Assembly: GCA_037447655.1 (NCBI GenBank)
Contig: JBBHKE010000802.1
Span: 1 to 60,452, forward strand
Reading direction: 5' to 3'
Length of the DNA: 60,452 bases
Source: Zygnema cylindricum
Lineage: Eukaryota; Streptophyta; Zygnematophyceae; Zygnematales; Zygnemataceae
Within the stretch, counting starts at the first letter, position 1; each line of letters starts with the position of its first letter. The translations under genes and the position numbers were made by a program. Positions 21,579 through 33,699 of the stretch are shown in pieces. The notes under the pieces are model-generated. The model saw only the letters and a list, made by a program, of their open reading frames with translations, had not been told where the DNA came from and did not search any database.

Positions 21579-22562
21579 GTAGAAAAGCCATCAGGTATTA
21601 TATATTGTAACGGAAAGTATTGCGTTTTGTTTGTCTACGTCATGATGGTGACGGTGAATAAAATTTGACTGTCTGTTTTTTATGTTTGGGAGGAAAAAGT
21701 GTTCTGGTCTTTTTAGCTTTAGCGGCAAATGGAGGGAACTCGTTTCAATGGAATTTTCCCCCTTATTTCCTACTTCTTTTGGGTGCAACATAGGCGCAAA
21801 AACAAGTCTGTCATGTCACTAGTCAAAAACCACAATGTCCATCGCACACGCAAAATTCATCTGTAAAGTATAAGCCTTAAAAACATCACTACTTTGCATC
21901 GTTTCGTGCTTTTAAACGTTCAACTTTTGATTTGAACAATGAAATTTGTAAGGGCTAGGCCATTGGGCCTTTTTTTGGCAATAAAACTCTTGTTTTGCAA
22001 GATGACCTAATTTATGGGCCCATTGCATGACGGCGGTCATAAAGTTGGCCATCAATTGGCCACGTGGTCAGTGTAAATAAAAAAAGTTGAAAGTACGAAA
22101 AGAGCAAAAACAATTGGAAGTCTTTTTCCAAGCCTGCTTGACGGGTCGGATTTTTTCTTGGAGATCTATTCCGGAATTTGTTCAGATCACTTTCCTTTTT
22201 GCACATACATAGAAGATTCTCGAATTTATGGCAATGTTTTTTGTTCCATTTTCCTTTTCCTGTGAAATTTGGAAACACATGTAAAGATGTACTTTGTGTA
22301 AAACCTTTCAGCAATTGGTGTATAATTTTCACTTTCCAGCTTGCTATTTTGAATTAAAATGCCTCTCGAGCTCTCGCAAGAACAAATTGTAACGATTCCA
22401 ATGGAAACCTGACAAGTGCAACTGACATGATCCTAAAAGTTAAACGGTCTGGCTTCTTAGAATACTTCTTTTTCTTTGCATCTTTTTGTTACAATAGTGG
22501 TACTCAATGTTTTGTTTTAAAGCTTATAAATCAGAGTACCGTGTAGAAGTTTGAGGAAAAAC
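21579..22562. other. Probable intron or intergenic DNA
   Basis: AT-rich. No exon with both splice sites was found on either strand. Lies between two EGF-like exons on the minus strand. Confidence 0.35.
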
Positions 22563-22692
22563 CAAAAGCACAAGTTTGTTTTCCATCCGTGTTGGTGACA
22601 ACCACGAAATCGTCATTGCAATCACAAAGATTGTTTGTGCCCGACACTATTTATATTCCGTTGCCGCATGGATTCGTGAGACGGGGACCACT
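22563..22692 (-). pseudogene. Second EGF-like exon, with an in-frame stop
   Basis: The minus-strand frame reads RLTNPCGNGI, then TAA (22653-22651), then IVSGTNNLCDCNDDFVVVTN and TDGKQTCAF. It ends in phase 1 at TTTTG-GTTTTT. It matches the exon at 21404-21560 in layout (NPCG.G..., LC.C, TC). The TAA stands where the third EGF cysteine should be (GVC in the other exon). This indicates the gene is decaying, or that a small intron covers the TAA. Confidence 0.45.
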
Positions 22693-22699
22693 AGCCACT

Positions 22700-23400
22700 T
22701 TGAGCTTATTTTTTGCAAAAAAATTTAACCTACAAGGGTCATATGCATTAAAGTGAAAAAAATACGCCTAGACATTAGCACCGACAATTTTTTGGTATTT
22801 TAGTTGGAGGATAATTCTAATGATACAATTGGGGTTATGAATGTCAGGGGAGAATGCAACCCTTCAATGAAACCACAACTTTGGTTCATTAACAGACAAA
22901 TTCTTACAAAATGAGAGACTTAGGCTTCATGGTTACAAAAATGAACAAAAAAAGGATTTGGTCATTGAAGGCAAAAAATCCATATTCGTTACAACAACAC
23001 ACGCTACTTCTTTATATTTATGGTTGGGTGTTTCTCAAAAGTTGGTGTTGATGATGTTACAAACTAAAGTAGAAAGAAAAACTTTATGATTTGAGCTTGG
23101 CAAAGAATTGAAACATAATATAATGTGAAAGAAATTGTAATGACCATGATAGATAGTCTCTTACTTGAAGAATTTACAATTGGTAAAAGCTCTGGCAAGA
23201 TGTTTATTCCGCAATTTCGGGGTCCTCCTATAATTTTTAATCACATGTATGTTTTGTCCAAATCGCTTGAAAAGTGTTGACAATGGTTCATCATGACAGC
23301 TTCAAGGACAATCCTAGGGAGTGGGGAGGGAGGGAAGGGGGAATGGAGGGGGAGGGAGTGGGAGAGAAGAGAGATAAAGAGAGAGAGAGGGCCTTTTAAC
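22700..23400. other. AT-rich intergenic DNA with a short GA tract
   Basis: No gene seen. 23318-23395 is a gggaggga/gagaga purine tract. Confidence 0.4.
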
Positions 23401-23404
23401 TTTT

Positions 23405-24065
23405 TTTATGCCAAAAAGTGTTAACTCCTGTAAATTTTTAAGAAAACTTGTCCCAAAGCAATGTGAAGACTCGCCTTTTTCTTTTCCCTTAAAGATAGAA
23501 CATCACCATTTCTTTGTAAATCTCCTCATGAAAAAAAAGAATAAATCGATATCCGATGCAAACTTATTGAGGGAGTTAACTTGCTCTATAATGATGTTGA
23601 ACCATTTAACCCCGTCATCAATGGTCTCATTCAACTTCATGCTAAACGCGATGTAATCCTCAAAGAGATGGTTTTCGTTTGCCTACATGGCTTTTTCGAA
23701 AGCATTTTGTAAAACAGTTCAATAGTCATAAAAGGTGTTGTTGTCATAAGCGCTATCATGAGTGAGAAAATGCTCTTGAACAGTTTAATAGTCATAAGCG
23801 CTACAATGAGTGAGAAAATGCCCCTATATCTCTAGTAGTGTTGTGGATGTCGCCACATCTCTCTTGCCAACTTCCTGGCTTTGATAAGATACTCAAATGG
23901 AACCGGTTTTGTCCATTTCACATTCACAATATCCCAAAGGTTCTTTGATGTGATTGCTTTTCGAATGGATTTTTTCCAAATTGCATAGTTAATACCTTTA
24001 AAGATGATGGCCTTATTAAAGACTTCAAGGGCATCACCTACACCCTCCTCCTCTTCCTCTTGATT
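23405..24065 (-). pseudogene. Copia Gag fragment, minus strand
   Basis: Reading the minus strand from about 24030: FNKAIIFKGINYAIWKKSIR, KAITSKNLWDIV (copia Gag core, compare FNGSNYMVWKKYIRGQLVL in element E). After breaks and a partly duplicated stretch (agcgctatcatgagtgagaaaatg and agcgctacaatgagtgagaaaatg, 23751-23825) it continues as MKLNETIDDGVKWFNIIIEQ. Several stops and shifts; clearly a relic. Confidence 0.7.
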
Positions 24066-24320
24066 AAATTTTGGTTTCCCTTTTGTCCTCTTTTTTCCTT
24101 AGGGTCATTAGAGTCTTCACTACCACCTCCATCTTCAATACCTCCTTGACTATTGATATTGAGAAACTCTTAAAGACGTTTGAACATCTCTTCGTTTCTT
24201 TCTCACGATTCGTTAAACTCATTGAACCTTCTAACTCCTACACTTGGTTTCCCAAGGATTTTCCCTATACCGTTGTTGTTTTTTTTCTTCCCCCTCATTT
24301 CGGGAAGAGTTATCCGTTAG

Positions 24321-24486
24321 CCTGCTTTCATACCAATTGAAACAAGAAAGACACACAAAAGCGCAATAGATACAACATAAATATTCTTCCAACTTAAATA
24401 TATTAAGCTAACAATATAATTCATATTAGTATAGTCCCTTCATCTATAACTGCTAAGGTGCTTAACTAAAGATTATATCTTCCCTT
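24321..24486 (-). repeat. Primer site and LTR end of the minus-strand copia relic
   Basis: On the minus strand TGGTATGAAAGCAGG (24335-24321) is a degenerate initiator-Met primer site leading into the Gag fragment. The adjacent 24340-24486 should be the 3' part of its 5' LTR. The LTR is cut off where integrase sequence begins at 24487. Confidence 0.55.
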
Positions 24487-25060
24487 CTAAGATCTTAACC
24501 TATACCCTTTTACATCCTCATCATATCCTAGCAGATACCCTGGTTTTCCTTTAGGATCTAATTTCCAATCTGACCGATCTGTTCTTAGGCTAAACACTTG
24601 ACTACATAGAACCTTTAAGTATGATACATTTAGTTGTCGACCAGTCCATCTCTCATAGGGTGTTTGTCCTTTAACTGCCAAAGTAAGAACTCTATCTTGA
24701 GATAGTTGGCGCAATTCATTGCCTCACCTCATAATCTTTTTCCTATTTTCTTATCTAACAACATACGTTTGGCACTATCACTTAGTGTCCTATTCAACCT
24801 CTCAGCTACACCATTTTGTTCACAATTTTCACGTACTGTCTTTTGATCTTGTACTTCAACTTCATCTTCTGTAAAATAATCCTCAAATTGGTTTGAGGTA
24901 TCCCCCCTCCACATTATCACTCCTCACTCTTTTGATTGAGGTTCCAAGACTCCATATCTAATCTTAGACCACTTAAGTCTTTATACCCATCCACAAAGGT
25001 CACTGAGCAAGTTCCCCTATTCTCTTTCCCACCCCTCTAGCCAGGATAAAATACTTCACA
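24487..25060 (-). pseudogene. Copia integrase fragment, minus strand
   Basis: Minus-strand fragments: a VRSDN-like second-Asp region near 24930, QNGVAERLNRTLSDSAKRML carrying the Glu region, and KGQTPYERWTGRQLNVSYLK followed by KLDPKGKPGYLLGYDEDVKG of the integrase C-terminal part. It lies upstream (minus sense) of the LTR end and Gag fragment, so the order integrase-LTR-gag is that of two head-to-tail copies with RT deleted, or of a rearrangement. Confidence 0.7.
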
Positions 25061-26059
25061 CTAGATCCATCAATACATTAGGGTGATCAATGTGAAAAAT
25101 TGAGGTTCAAATGATAAATTCTAAAAATCAAGGAGAATTTAAATTACTCATTTTACAACACTAAGAAAAAAAAAAACAAAAACGTTCATTTTTCACTTTT
25201 CAAATTGAGGTTCAAGTTGACTTGTTTATCTTTATTCCATCAAATTTTAAAATTCATGAAACAAGAGACTGATAAAACCATTTTTTGTCTATTACTTCCT
25301 ATTTTTCAAAACCGAATATAATATGTGCAAATAAAACATAGCGTATACAAGAAAACACAAAACAGAATAATGTTTAGGTGCTTTAGCAAGGAAAATCGTT
25401 GCACGACCACACGCGAGTGTTGATTGTGAAAACAAAACAACAAGGAAAGAAAATTACAAGTACTATCAAGACTACAAAAAGAGTAAAAAATTAATTACCA
25501 TGATCATAATGCCATAACCAAGATTATAGACCATGAAACCAAAACAGCAAAAAAAAATTACAATTATCATAATACCATACCCAAGAGTAGAAAACATCCT
25601 CCAAAAATCTGAAAAAAAACGTAGGCCAATTACAACCCAAATTTTGGATTTTCCAAAAACTTTTAAGAATTTGACCAATTTGGTGTTCACATTCATGAGT
25701 TTACGAGTTTAGCATGGACAGGTGTACACATTGATCACAATTTCTCCGTCAAAATGAAATGGTGTCGCTTGCTAAAATAATTATCGTTTAGCTTAACTTG
25801 TCAGGTACTCAACACGAGAACATTTGTATGTGTTGATCCATGGGGTCGTTGTAAGACTCAACTACTAATCGACACAAACGGTGATAGTGGAGCAAGAGAA
25901 AAACAAATTTTTCACATTTACATTTTTGGGGTTGCAGGGTGGAGCGTAGACTTCCAGAAAAAATCATTTAGCTCAAAAAAAATCTCATCACGTGGGTATT
26001 TGCCGTTAGCATCTATACAACAAATACAACATTTCAAAGCTTTTTCAACGTAAACACAA
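25061..26059. other. AT-rich intergenic DNA
   Basis: No gene seen. A pair of near copies (accatgatcataatgccataaccaagattatag and attatcataataccatacccaagagtag) lies at 25497-25590. Confidence 0.4.
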
Positions 26060-27290
26060 CCGAAAACATTATCGAGACCAACAGATTAAATCGCTAAAAT
26101 TCCTAAAGTCGTAAAAAAACCCTCAAAACCTTACAGCCGTATATATTATAAAGATCATGAACATCTTAAGACCCTAAAAACACAAAACACTACGAGCACT
26201 TAAAACAAGTTAAAAAAATCTGAAAATCCTAAAAACCTTGAATACCCATGCTTGAAAAACCCTAAATTTCCTAAAAACTTGAAAACCATGTTAAAAAATC
26301 ATTCAAACCCTCCAAACCCTAAAATGGTAAAAGCTTCAAAAATCCTAATAATTCAAAAACCGCAACGGACCTCTTTAAACACTCAAACTCTAAAAAGACA
26401 GAAATATGGAATTAAAAAATCTAAAAACAGCTTTTAAAAACCCCAAAAACCCTAGAAACTCTAAAAACGCTAGAAACCTGAAAAATCCTACAAAAACTAC
26501 AAACCAAAAAACCATTAAAATCCCTCAAATTCACAAAAACTTGAAGACTATTGAAACCCAAAAACTCCAAAAATTGTGAAATCCCTAACTTCCTCAAAAC
26601 CCTTAAATCACTGAAAATTATAAGGACGAGAGATGCCTTTTAAGGTGTAGAAAACTCATTGAACCACTAATACCCCTAAAAATCTGAAAAACCCTACAAA
26701 AGACTTAAAATCCATGCGACTTTTGATACCTTTCTAACACTGGAAACAATAGATCGCAAAAAACCTTAAAACCCACAAAAATACCGAAACTTTAGAAACC
26801 CTACAAAACATTCAAACTTTAGGAATTTTGAGCCTCCAAAACCCCAAAAACCCTAAACACCCTAAAAACACCTAAACCCTCAAATCATCAAAACAAAAGA
26901 AACCTAAAAAATCCTTAAGATAATTAAAAAAAAAAAATTGCAAGTCATAAAAACCATAAAATACTTATAGCCTTAAAAAACCTAAAATCATAAAAATGTT
27001 GAAAATTTTAAAAACACTGAAAACATTAACAACCCTTCAAACCCTAAAAAATTTACAAACCTTTCAAGCCCTTCAATCCATTCAAACCCAAAGGCACTTA
27101 AGACTATTAAAAATTTAGATACTTGAGAAGACCTACCAAATCTCAAACCCTAAGACCCTAAAACCCCAAATCCCTAGAAATCGAAAGACACTTAAAATGT
27201 TAAAACTCTAGAAAGCTTAAAGAAAACTGAAAATATTAAAGCCCGGAAACCTTTAAAACCATAAAAACTCTAACAAATCAGGTTAGTTCG
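26060..27290. repeat. Degenerate telomere-like CCCTAAA repeat
   Basis: About 1.2 kb of plus-strand sequence made of aaaccctaaa, cctaaaaacc, ccttaaaac words, that is, variants of the plant-type telomere unit CCCTAAA without a strict period. Best stretches are near 26820-26880 and 27145-27175. It resembles an old interstitial telomeric or subtelomeric array. The small frames in it are compositional. Confidence 0.7.
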
Positions 27291-27769
27291 TAATATAGGT
27301 AAGGTATAAACTATGGGTCTATGAGCTTGCCAACTTGTTAGCATATGACAAAAACAATGCAGGATTTTTAAGACTCTAAGAGCCTAACATGTTTTGTACT
27401 TATTTTTAGGAAAATAGTGGGATATGATTGAACACAAAAGTTCGGTAACAACCCCACAGAATAAATATGTTTAATGGGACTTCCTAATTTAAGGTACCAG
27501 GTTTCGTGTTATGTTATTGTCTTGGCGAATGATGTAAATTATGTATTCATCGATTTGTTATCTTCACAGTATCTGCGATTATTATCTTTCATAGTGAAAA
27601 TAGATATTGAAAATAATAACTCCCCCCTCTTCGTCCCTCTCCATCCCTCTCTCCCTCCCTCCCTCTTATAATTACCCATATAGTGTTTTTTTCTTTGAAC
27701 CTCTGAGATTGTGATCTTCTCCATGATCCTTGAATTTAGAAAGTCTGGAAAAAAAACACTAAAATTATA
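27291..27769. other. Non-repeat interruption of the telomere-like array
   Basis: Ordinary AT-rich sequence with a short ccctccctccctc tract at 27624-27665. No gene recognised. Confidence 0.4.
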
Positions 27770-28110
27770 GAAGCCCAAAAACTTTCTAACCATAAAAATA
27801 TCAAGAACCCTAAATTCATAGGTCTAAAAATCTTAAATCCTACCCTTAAACCATTAAATCACCAAAAAACATAAAAATTGGAAAAGTATTTTAAACCTAA
27901 AGTGAATAAAGCCCTCTAAATACCAATACCCCTAAGAACCTGATGAACTCTAATAACTCTATAAAAACTGGGAGCCCCTAAATGCTATAAATAAACGAAA
28001 ACATTAAAAATAATAGATCCCTAAAACCCCTATAATTTTAAATCCTAATAACCTTACAAACAATTAGACCCTATAAATTTAAAACCCTCTAAACCCTAAG
28101 AACAATTAAA
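27770..28110. repeat. Second block of telomere-like repeat
   Basis: Again cctaaa-based (aagaaccctaaattc, ctctaaaccctaagaac) and similar in style to 26060-27290. Confidence 0.6.
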
Positions 28111-28262
28111 ATGCCAAAGTTATCTTTGTGAGTTTGCAGATTTCCGCTTGTGTATTTATCTGAGTGTAATGTGCACTCCGGTGTACGTGAGATGGATCCT
28201 ATTAGTATAACTAACTCCCAAGCATAAGCGGATTAAAGCACGATTGCATAGATTTTACTAAT

Positions 28263-28583
28263 CAAAATTCAGAATTTATTGCACAGCATAAAGTATGCAA
28301 TTGAAAATTTTGTGTAGGATAAAGTTTGCAATTCAAAATTTAGTGTGAAGAATAAAGTATGCAATTTAGAATTTAGTGTGCACAATAAAATATGCACTTC
28401 AAAATTTAGTGTGCAGGATAAAGTATGCAAAACAGGATATAGTGTGCACAATAAAGTATGCAATTCAGCATTTAGTGTGCAGGATTAAGTATACAATTTA
28501 TAATTTAGTGTGCAGAATAAAGTATGCAATTCAGAATTTAGTGTGCAAAATAAAGTATGTAATTCAAAATTTAGTGTTGCGTT
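28263..28583. repeat. 33-bp minisatellite, about 9.5 units
   Basis: Tandem units of 33 bases modelled on gcaattcaaaatttagtgtg followed by caggataaagtat, each with a few changes. Because 33 is divisible by three, both strands stay open for many units (11-residue repeats such as LVCRIKYAIQN on plus), which explains the apparent reading frames at 28269-28642. No other sign of coding. Confidence 0.85.
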
Positions 28584-28891
28584 GCAATAACAAATGTCGA
28601 GAAAAAATACCGCTGCATTATCCGAACATGTACCTACATTAAACTACCAACTGCATCACGATATGGAAAAAATACATTCTTTTCCTCTTTGTACTTTCGA
28701 TAGTGTACTTTATTTTTGGATCTAATGGCGTCGAGACAAGCTTCGCGCCAATCATACCAAATCTAGTCAAGTCTTCTCTTCAGTGTTGAGCTTGACTAAA
28801 CTTAATTACATTTTTGTTGGGCTGTATAGCCTTCATCCCCAAAATTTAACGTACTTCCCCCAAATCTGCCACTTTGAAATGCATTCTATAT

Positions 28892-29445
28892 TGAAAAGTA
28901 AGCTTTAGTAAGTCTTATAAAATTGAGTCTAGGACTTAGAATATTTTTGGAATACCAACTGTCCAATATTGACCAAATTTAGTGTGGATTTTTTGTAGTA
29001 TCTACACGAATTGATATCTTTAAGTTAATTAGTGTGTAGGGCCGCCAATGAATGTAGACGTGATAAGAATCACCCGGATTTTTAGGGTATAGATATTGTT
29101 AGTGGACAATTTTAGTCCAAACACTTAGATTTTTGTAAGTAGGGTGTCTGGTGAACCATGTACATACGTTTTAGATGTTTTCTATATCTTTTAGATGTTT
29201 TCTAGATCTTTTGAGTATTTAGTTCAATTAGGATTGATCAATTCAATACAGAATGTACATTCTACACAAGAATTAAGGAAATGAGAGCACTGAGTGCAGT
29301 TTAAGGTGTTTTATGCTCTATTGTCTCTCTTTTGCTTGTAGTACATGTTTGTTTGGTTGAAATACCTCTTTCGTTTGGAGTTACCTATCTTACACTATAG
29401 ATCTAGTCTTCTAGGCATTTCTCTTTGGGTTTGCTTCTGCTAACA
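28892..29445 (+). repeat. 5' LTR and leader of element 2
   Basis: Begins TGAAAAGTAAGCTTTAG and is collinear with 33700-34253. The boundary between LTR and leader is hidden because the second copy continues into Gag. Confidence 0.7.
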
Positions 29446-30634
29446 TGTTTGATAATGGCTCAGCTCCTATTGCAAGTGCTCCTATTAGCCCTAGTGCTCC
29501 ACCTGCTCCTGCTGGTGCAAGTGTGAGTTCTAGTGGGAGTGGATCAAAACCGAGTCTTAATGCCCATGACCTTCAATAGGTTATGGGCCCACCGCCCAAA
29601 TTGCCTATTTTTGAAGGAACTGACCACTTATACTGGGAAGATATGTTGAGCTCATATTTCGAGGAGAGGGACATGTCACCCATTGTGGAAGGAACAACGG
29701 ATGTGATTGCGCTGGATTGGAGAAAGAAAAATCTCTATTGCCTCAACGTCTTGAAACACTCTATGACAAAAGATTTGGAAATGTCATATCTTGAGATGAA
29801 GAAAGCATTTGACTTTTGATTTAGTGTACGTGCTATGTTTGTTCAGCTAGATGTTACCGTCCAGACAAAACTTGCCACTCAAATTTTTGAATTTAAGTAT
29901 TATGGAGGTAGTATGTCAGATCATTGTCATGCTATGAAAAGGTTGTTTCTTCAGAGTACTAGTGCAGGTGGGGACTTTTCACCACCTTAGCATGCTATGT
30001 TGTTGATGAGAACTTTGCCCGATGAATATAAGGGAGCCATGGATTGGCTTAGGGCAATTCCACAACGTCAATGGAACATAACATTAGCAATTCAACTTAT
30101 TTTGAGTGAAGAAGCTAACCAAATGTCACAAAGAGGTAGTAGTAAGTCCGTTCAGGCACTAGCTAACCAGTTTTCACACTCTAAGATTGGCAATGGCAGT
30201 GGCAGAGGTAGTGGTCCTAGAAGGACACCTTTGACATGCTATTATTGTGATGAAAAAAACCATGTTTTCAGAATGTGTAATACCTACAAGAGAGCGAAAG
30301 CTTCAAGAAATTTTCACTCTGGTTGGGACGAAAGCCAGGTTCCTTCTCAATGTGGTGGACCGCCAACTTCTCTATTCAACAAACTAAAGGAGGAGGATGT
30401 GAGCAGCTATCCCATCAACAGCGAAAAGAAATACTTTGCGATGGCAGAAGCAACGGAAGGCGTGGAGGAAGACGAATGGATAATGGACTCCGGTGCATCT
30501 AACCACATGTGCCGCAATCGCCATCTATATGAGAGTATTCAAACTATTTCCTTCATCAAAATTTATTTTAGTGATGATACCTTTGTTGAGTCAAAAGCGA
30601 AAAGAAGGGTGTCACTTATGTTGAACGTAGAGTG
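29446..30634 (+). pseudogene. Element 2 Gag and protease
   Basis: The ATG at 29446 gives MFDNGSAPIASAPISPSAPP, stopped by TAG at 29578. The frame then runs PPPKLPIFEGTDHLYWEDML (copia Gag core) with a stop near 29818 and continues MRTLPDEYKGAMDWLRAIPQ. A single zinc knuckle CYYCDEKNHVFRMC sits near 30237-30280, and the protease WIMDSGASNHMCRNR near 30477 has an intact DSG. It ends at TGA 30634 after a frameshift. Confidence 0.85.
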
Positions 30635-31813
30635 AAAACTTGTGAAAAGGGATTTGGAAGATGTGTTGCATGTTCAGCATTTAAAAGAAACCTTTTTTCT
30701 ACAACAGTGGTAGAAAAGAAAGGTTTTAAAACTATATGTGAGAATAAGAAGAAAGCAGTTAGTAAGAATGGGAAAACAGTTGCAGAGGGATTTGTTGGAG
30801 GAAACAATTTGTATCGGTTGAGTCTTGCAAATGATATTGACAATGATGTTATGTACTCAAGTGTAATCAGTGATTGTGATTTATAGCATAAAGGTTTACG
30901 ACATGTGAATTATGATAGAATAGAAAAGATGGTAAATCAAAAAATGTTGGAAGGTGTAAAAATTAGTCAAAAACCAGCATCGAATGTATGTGATTGTTGT
31001 GCAATGGGAAAATTTCATAAGTTGCCTTTCCCTTTGCAAACTGATCATAGAAGTAGCAGGGTGCTAGAACTAATTTATTCAGATGTATGGGGGCCATATA
31101 GGTATCCATCTGTGGGAGGTGCTAAGTTTATGCTTACCTTTATTGATGACTATAGTAGATTTACTATAGTTTATTTTTTAAAGAGTAAGGATGAAGTTTT
31201 TTCAAAATTTAAGGAGTATAAGGCTTGGGTTGAAAATCTACATGAGAGAAAAATAAGTGGATTCGGATCTGATAATGGAGGGGAGTACATTTCTAATGAA
31301 TTTGCATAGTTCCTAAAATTGCATAGAATCTCACGTCAGCTAAACATTCCTTATTCTCCGGAACAAAATGGTGTTTTATAGAGGATGAATAGGACCATAT
31401 CAGAGTGTGCTAGGACAATGATGGCTGATATGGACATAGATTACAAGTTTTTGGTAGAGGCCATGAATTGTGTAGCTTATGTAAGAAACAACCTAGAAAT
31501 AAGGGCATTAAAGGATAAAACACCTTACGAAATGTGGACAGGACAAAAACCAGATGTAAGTAACTTGAAAGTTTTTAGAAGTAATACATTCTTGCTAGAT
31601 AAAGATTCACAAAAATGGAAATTAAAGCCAAAAGCCATACCAGGCATATTTTTAGGGTATGATGATCATGACAAGGGTTATAAAGTATATGACATTAAGA
31701 GAAATAGAGTTGTGGTAGCCAGAAACATCATAGTGAAGGATGAAGGAAAAGGAATAGATGTATTTAGTCAATGTACAGATGAAAAGAAAGAAGTGTTGAT
31801 TATATCATTTTAG
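30635..31813 (+). pseudogene. Element 2 integrase
   Basis: NVCDCCAMGKFHKLPF is the C-C half of the zinc domain. The core shows LIYSDVWGPYRYPS (first Asp), SDNGGEY (second Asp) and PYSPEQNGV (Glu). The C-terminal part is TPYEMWTGQKPDVSNLKVF ... GIFLGYDDHDKGYKVYD. TAG stops at 31307 and 31378 break it (the latter at the GVAER position). Confidence 0.85.
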
Positions 31814-31911
31814 AGGAAAATCCTATGGTTTTCAAGAAAAATGTAGAAAATGCATCTAGTTTAACTCAAAATGACTTGGAATAATCTTCACCACCAGAAA
31901 CAGGAAGTGTT

Positions 31912-33674
31912 ATGCCTGAAAGAGTTCTAGACTCTCCTCTACCTCAAGCCGAAACTGAATTACAAGAGGAATCACATGTATCTAGGAGGAGGACCCAACC
32001 ATCTATACCAGCGACAGAATTTCCAGGTGGAGTTCGGCGAAGTGCACGACTCAGGGGAGAAAGTGCAGCCTTTGCTCATTCTGCACACGTAGAAGAGCCT
32101 TTAACATTGAAAGAAGCTTTTTCGAGTAATGAAAGGGAACATTGGGTGGAAGCCGTTTATGAGGAAATGAAGTCCATCATAGAGGCCCAAACTTGGGATC
32201 TGGTGGAACTTCCTCCAGGAAGAAAGGCTATTGGAAGTAAATGGGTGTTTTAACTAAAATTGAACCCAGATAATACCATAGACAGGTATAAGGCTCGCTT
32301 GGTTGAAATGGATATAATCAAAAGGAGGGGATAGATTATAAAAAAACTTTTTCACTGGTTGTAAAGTTTCCATATGTCCGCATCTTACTTACATTAGCTG
32401 CCATAGAGGATTTTGACATCCACCAAATGGATGTCAAAACTGCATTTTTGCATGGTGATTTAGATGAGGTCATCTATATGAAGCAACCAGAGGGTTATGA
32501 GGAAGCAGGAAAAGAAAATCTTGTGTGCACAATTTTAAAATCTTTGTATGGCTTAAAACAGGCCCCTAGGCAATGGAACAGAAAGTTAGATGAGTTCTTG
32601 ACAGGATTAGGATTTACAAGAATTAGCTCAGATCATTCAGTATATGTGATGTGTGGTGATAATCATGATGAGGTGATATTCATTGCTGTGTATGTTGATG
32701 ACTTGGTGCTAATTAGTAGTAACAAAGAAAGAATTCCTAGAGTAAATCACGCTTTTAATTCAAAACTTGAAATGAAGGATTTGGGTGAGGCTAAATACAT
32801 TCTTGGAATACAAGTATAAAAGATAGAGAAAAGAAATCATTAGGCTAACACAAAAAGAAGCGATAGGAAACAAGTTGGAAAAATTTGGCTTGGCTGATGC
32901 CAAAGGTTTTGCAACTCCTATAGAGTATAAGCAAAAACTTGAAGGAATGGAGCATGAGTTTGGAGTCGTAATTGATGAGGATCTTTGTGCAGAAGAGAAC
33001 AAATTTATGTCCCAAGTACCCTACAGACAAGTAGTAGGAAGTCTAATTTACTTCATGAATTGTTCTAGGACGATATAGCTGCAACTGTTGGTGTATTGAG
33101 CAGAAGTCTGCAAAATCCACGAAAGAGAGACTGGGACGCTGCAAAAAGGGTGTTAAGGTATCTTGTAGGGACTAAAAATCTTTGGCATACTTTGGGAGGG
33201 GACAAGGGTAGCATTAATACTTGGAGTGATGGTGGCTATAGTGATGTGCCTAGTAGGAAGTCTACAACAGGGTATGTCATTCAGATTGGAAGTGGTACTT
33301 GTAGTTGGAGTAGTAAACTTCAAAAGGTCACGGCTCAATCTACTATGGAAGCCGGATACATGGCTGCGAGCGCATCCTTGAAAGAGTTGCTATGGATTAA
33401 GGCATTTCTTGAAGAATTGGGTTTTACGCAACACGGCACACAAATAATGTGGTGCGACAATCAAGCAGCCATTTTTGTGGCTACAAACCCAAGTCACCAT
33501 TTTAAGAGTAAACATATGGACATTCGGCTACATTTGGTACGTGAGAAAGTATTTGCAAAAGTGGTAAAACTTTGTTATTTGCCTGATGAGAAAATGGTTG
33601 TGGACATGTTGACAAAAGCCCTCCCCGCTCCTAAATTGGAATACTGCAGAAAAGCATGTAGTCTAAGTGAGTAA
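31912..33674 (+). pseudogene. Element 2 reverse transcriptase and RNase H
   Basis: LKEAFSSNEREHWVEAVYEE, AIGSKWVF and a TAA at 32251 mark the start. MDVKTAFLHGDLDEVIYMKQ, YGLKQAPRQW and the catalytic AVYVDDLVLIS follow, with a stop at 32817 after YILGIQV. RNase H shows WSDGGYSD (second Asp region altered), STTGYVIQIGSG, AQSTMEAGYMAAS and CDNQAAIFVATN, and ends DMLTKALPAPKLEYCRK. Frame breaks occur near 32260-32330, 32820 and 33075. Confidence 0.85.
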
Positions 33675-33699
33675 GCCTTCTAAAGCTTAAGGGGAGTAT

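Noticed and set aside
28263-28583. CRISPR-like array
   Set aside because: Units are contiguous with no unique spacers, and the genome is eukaryotic.
28269-28642. Repeat proteins encoded by the 33-bp minisatellite
   Set aside because: Open frames follow automatically from a period divisible by three; both strands are equally open and no start or splice context supports either.
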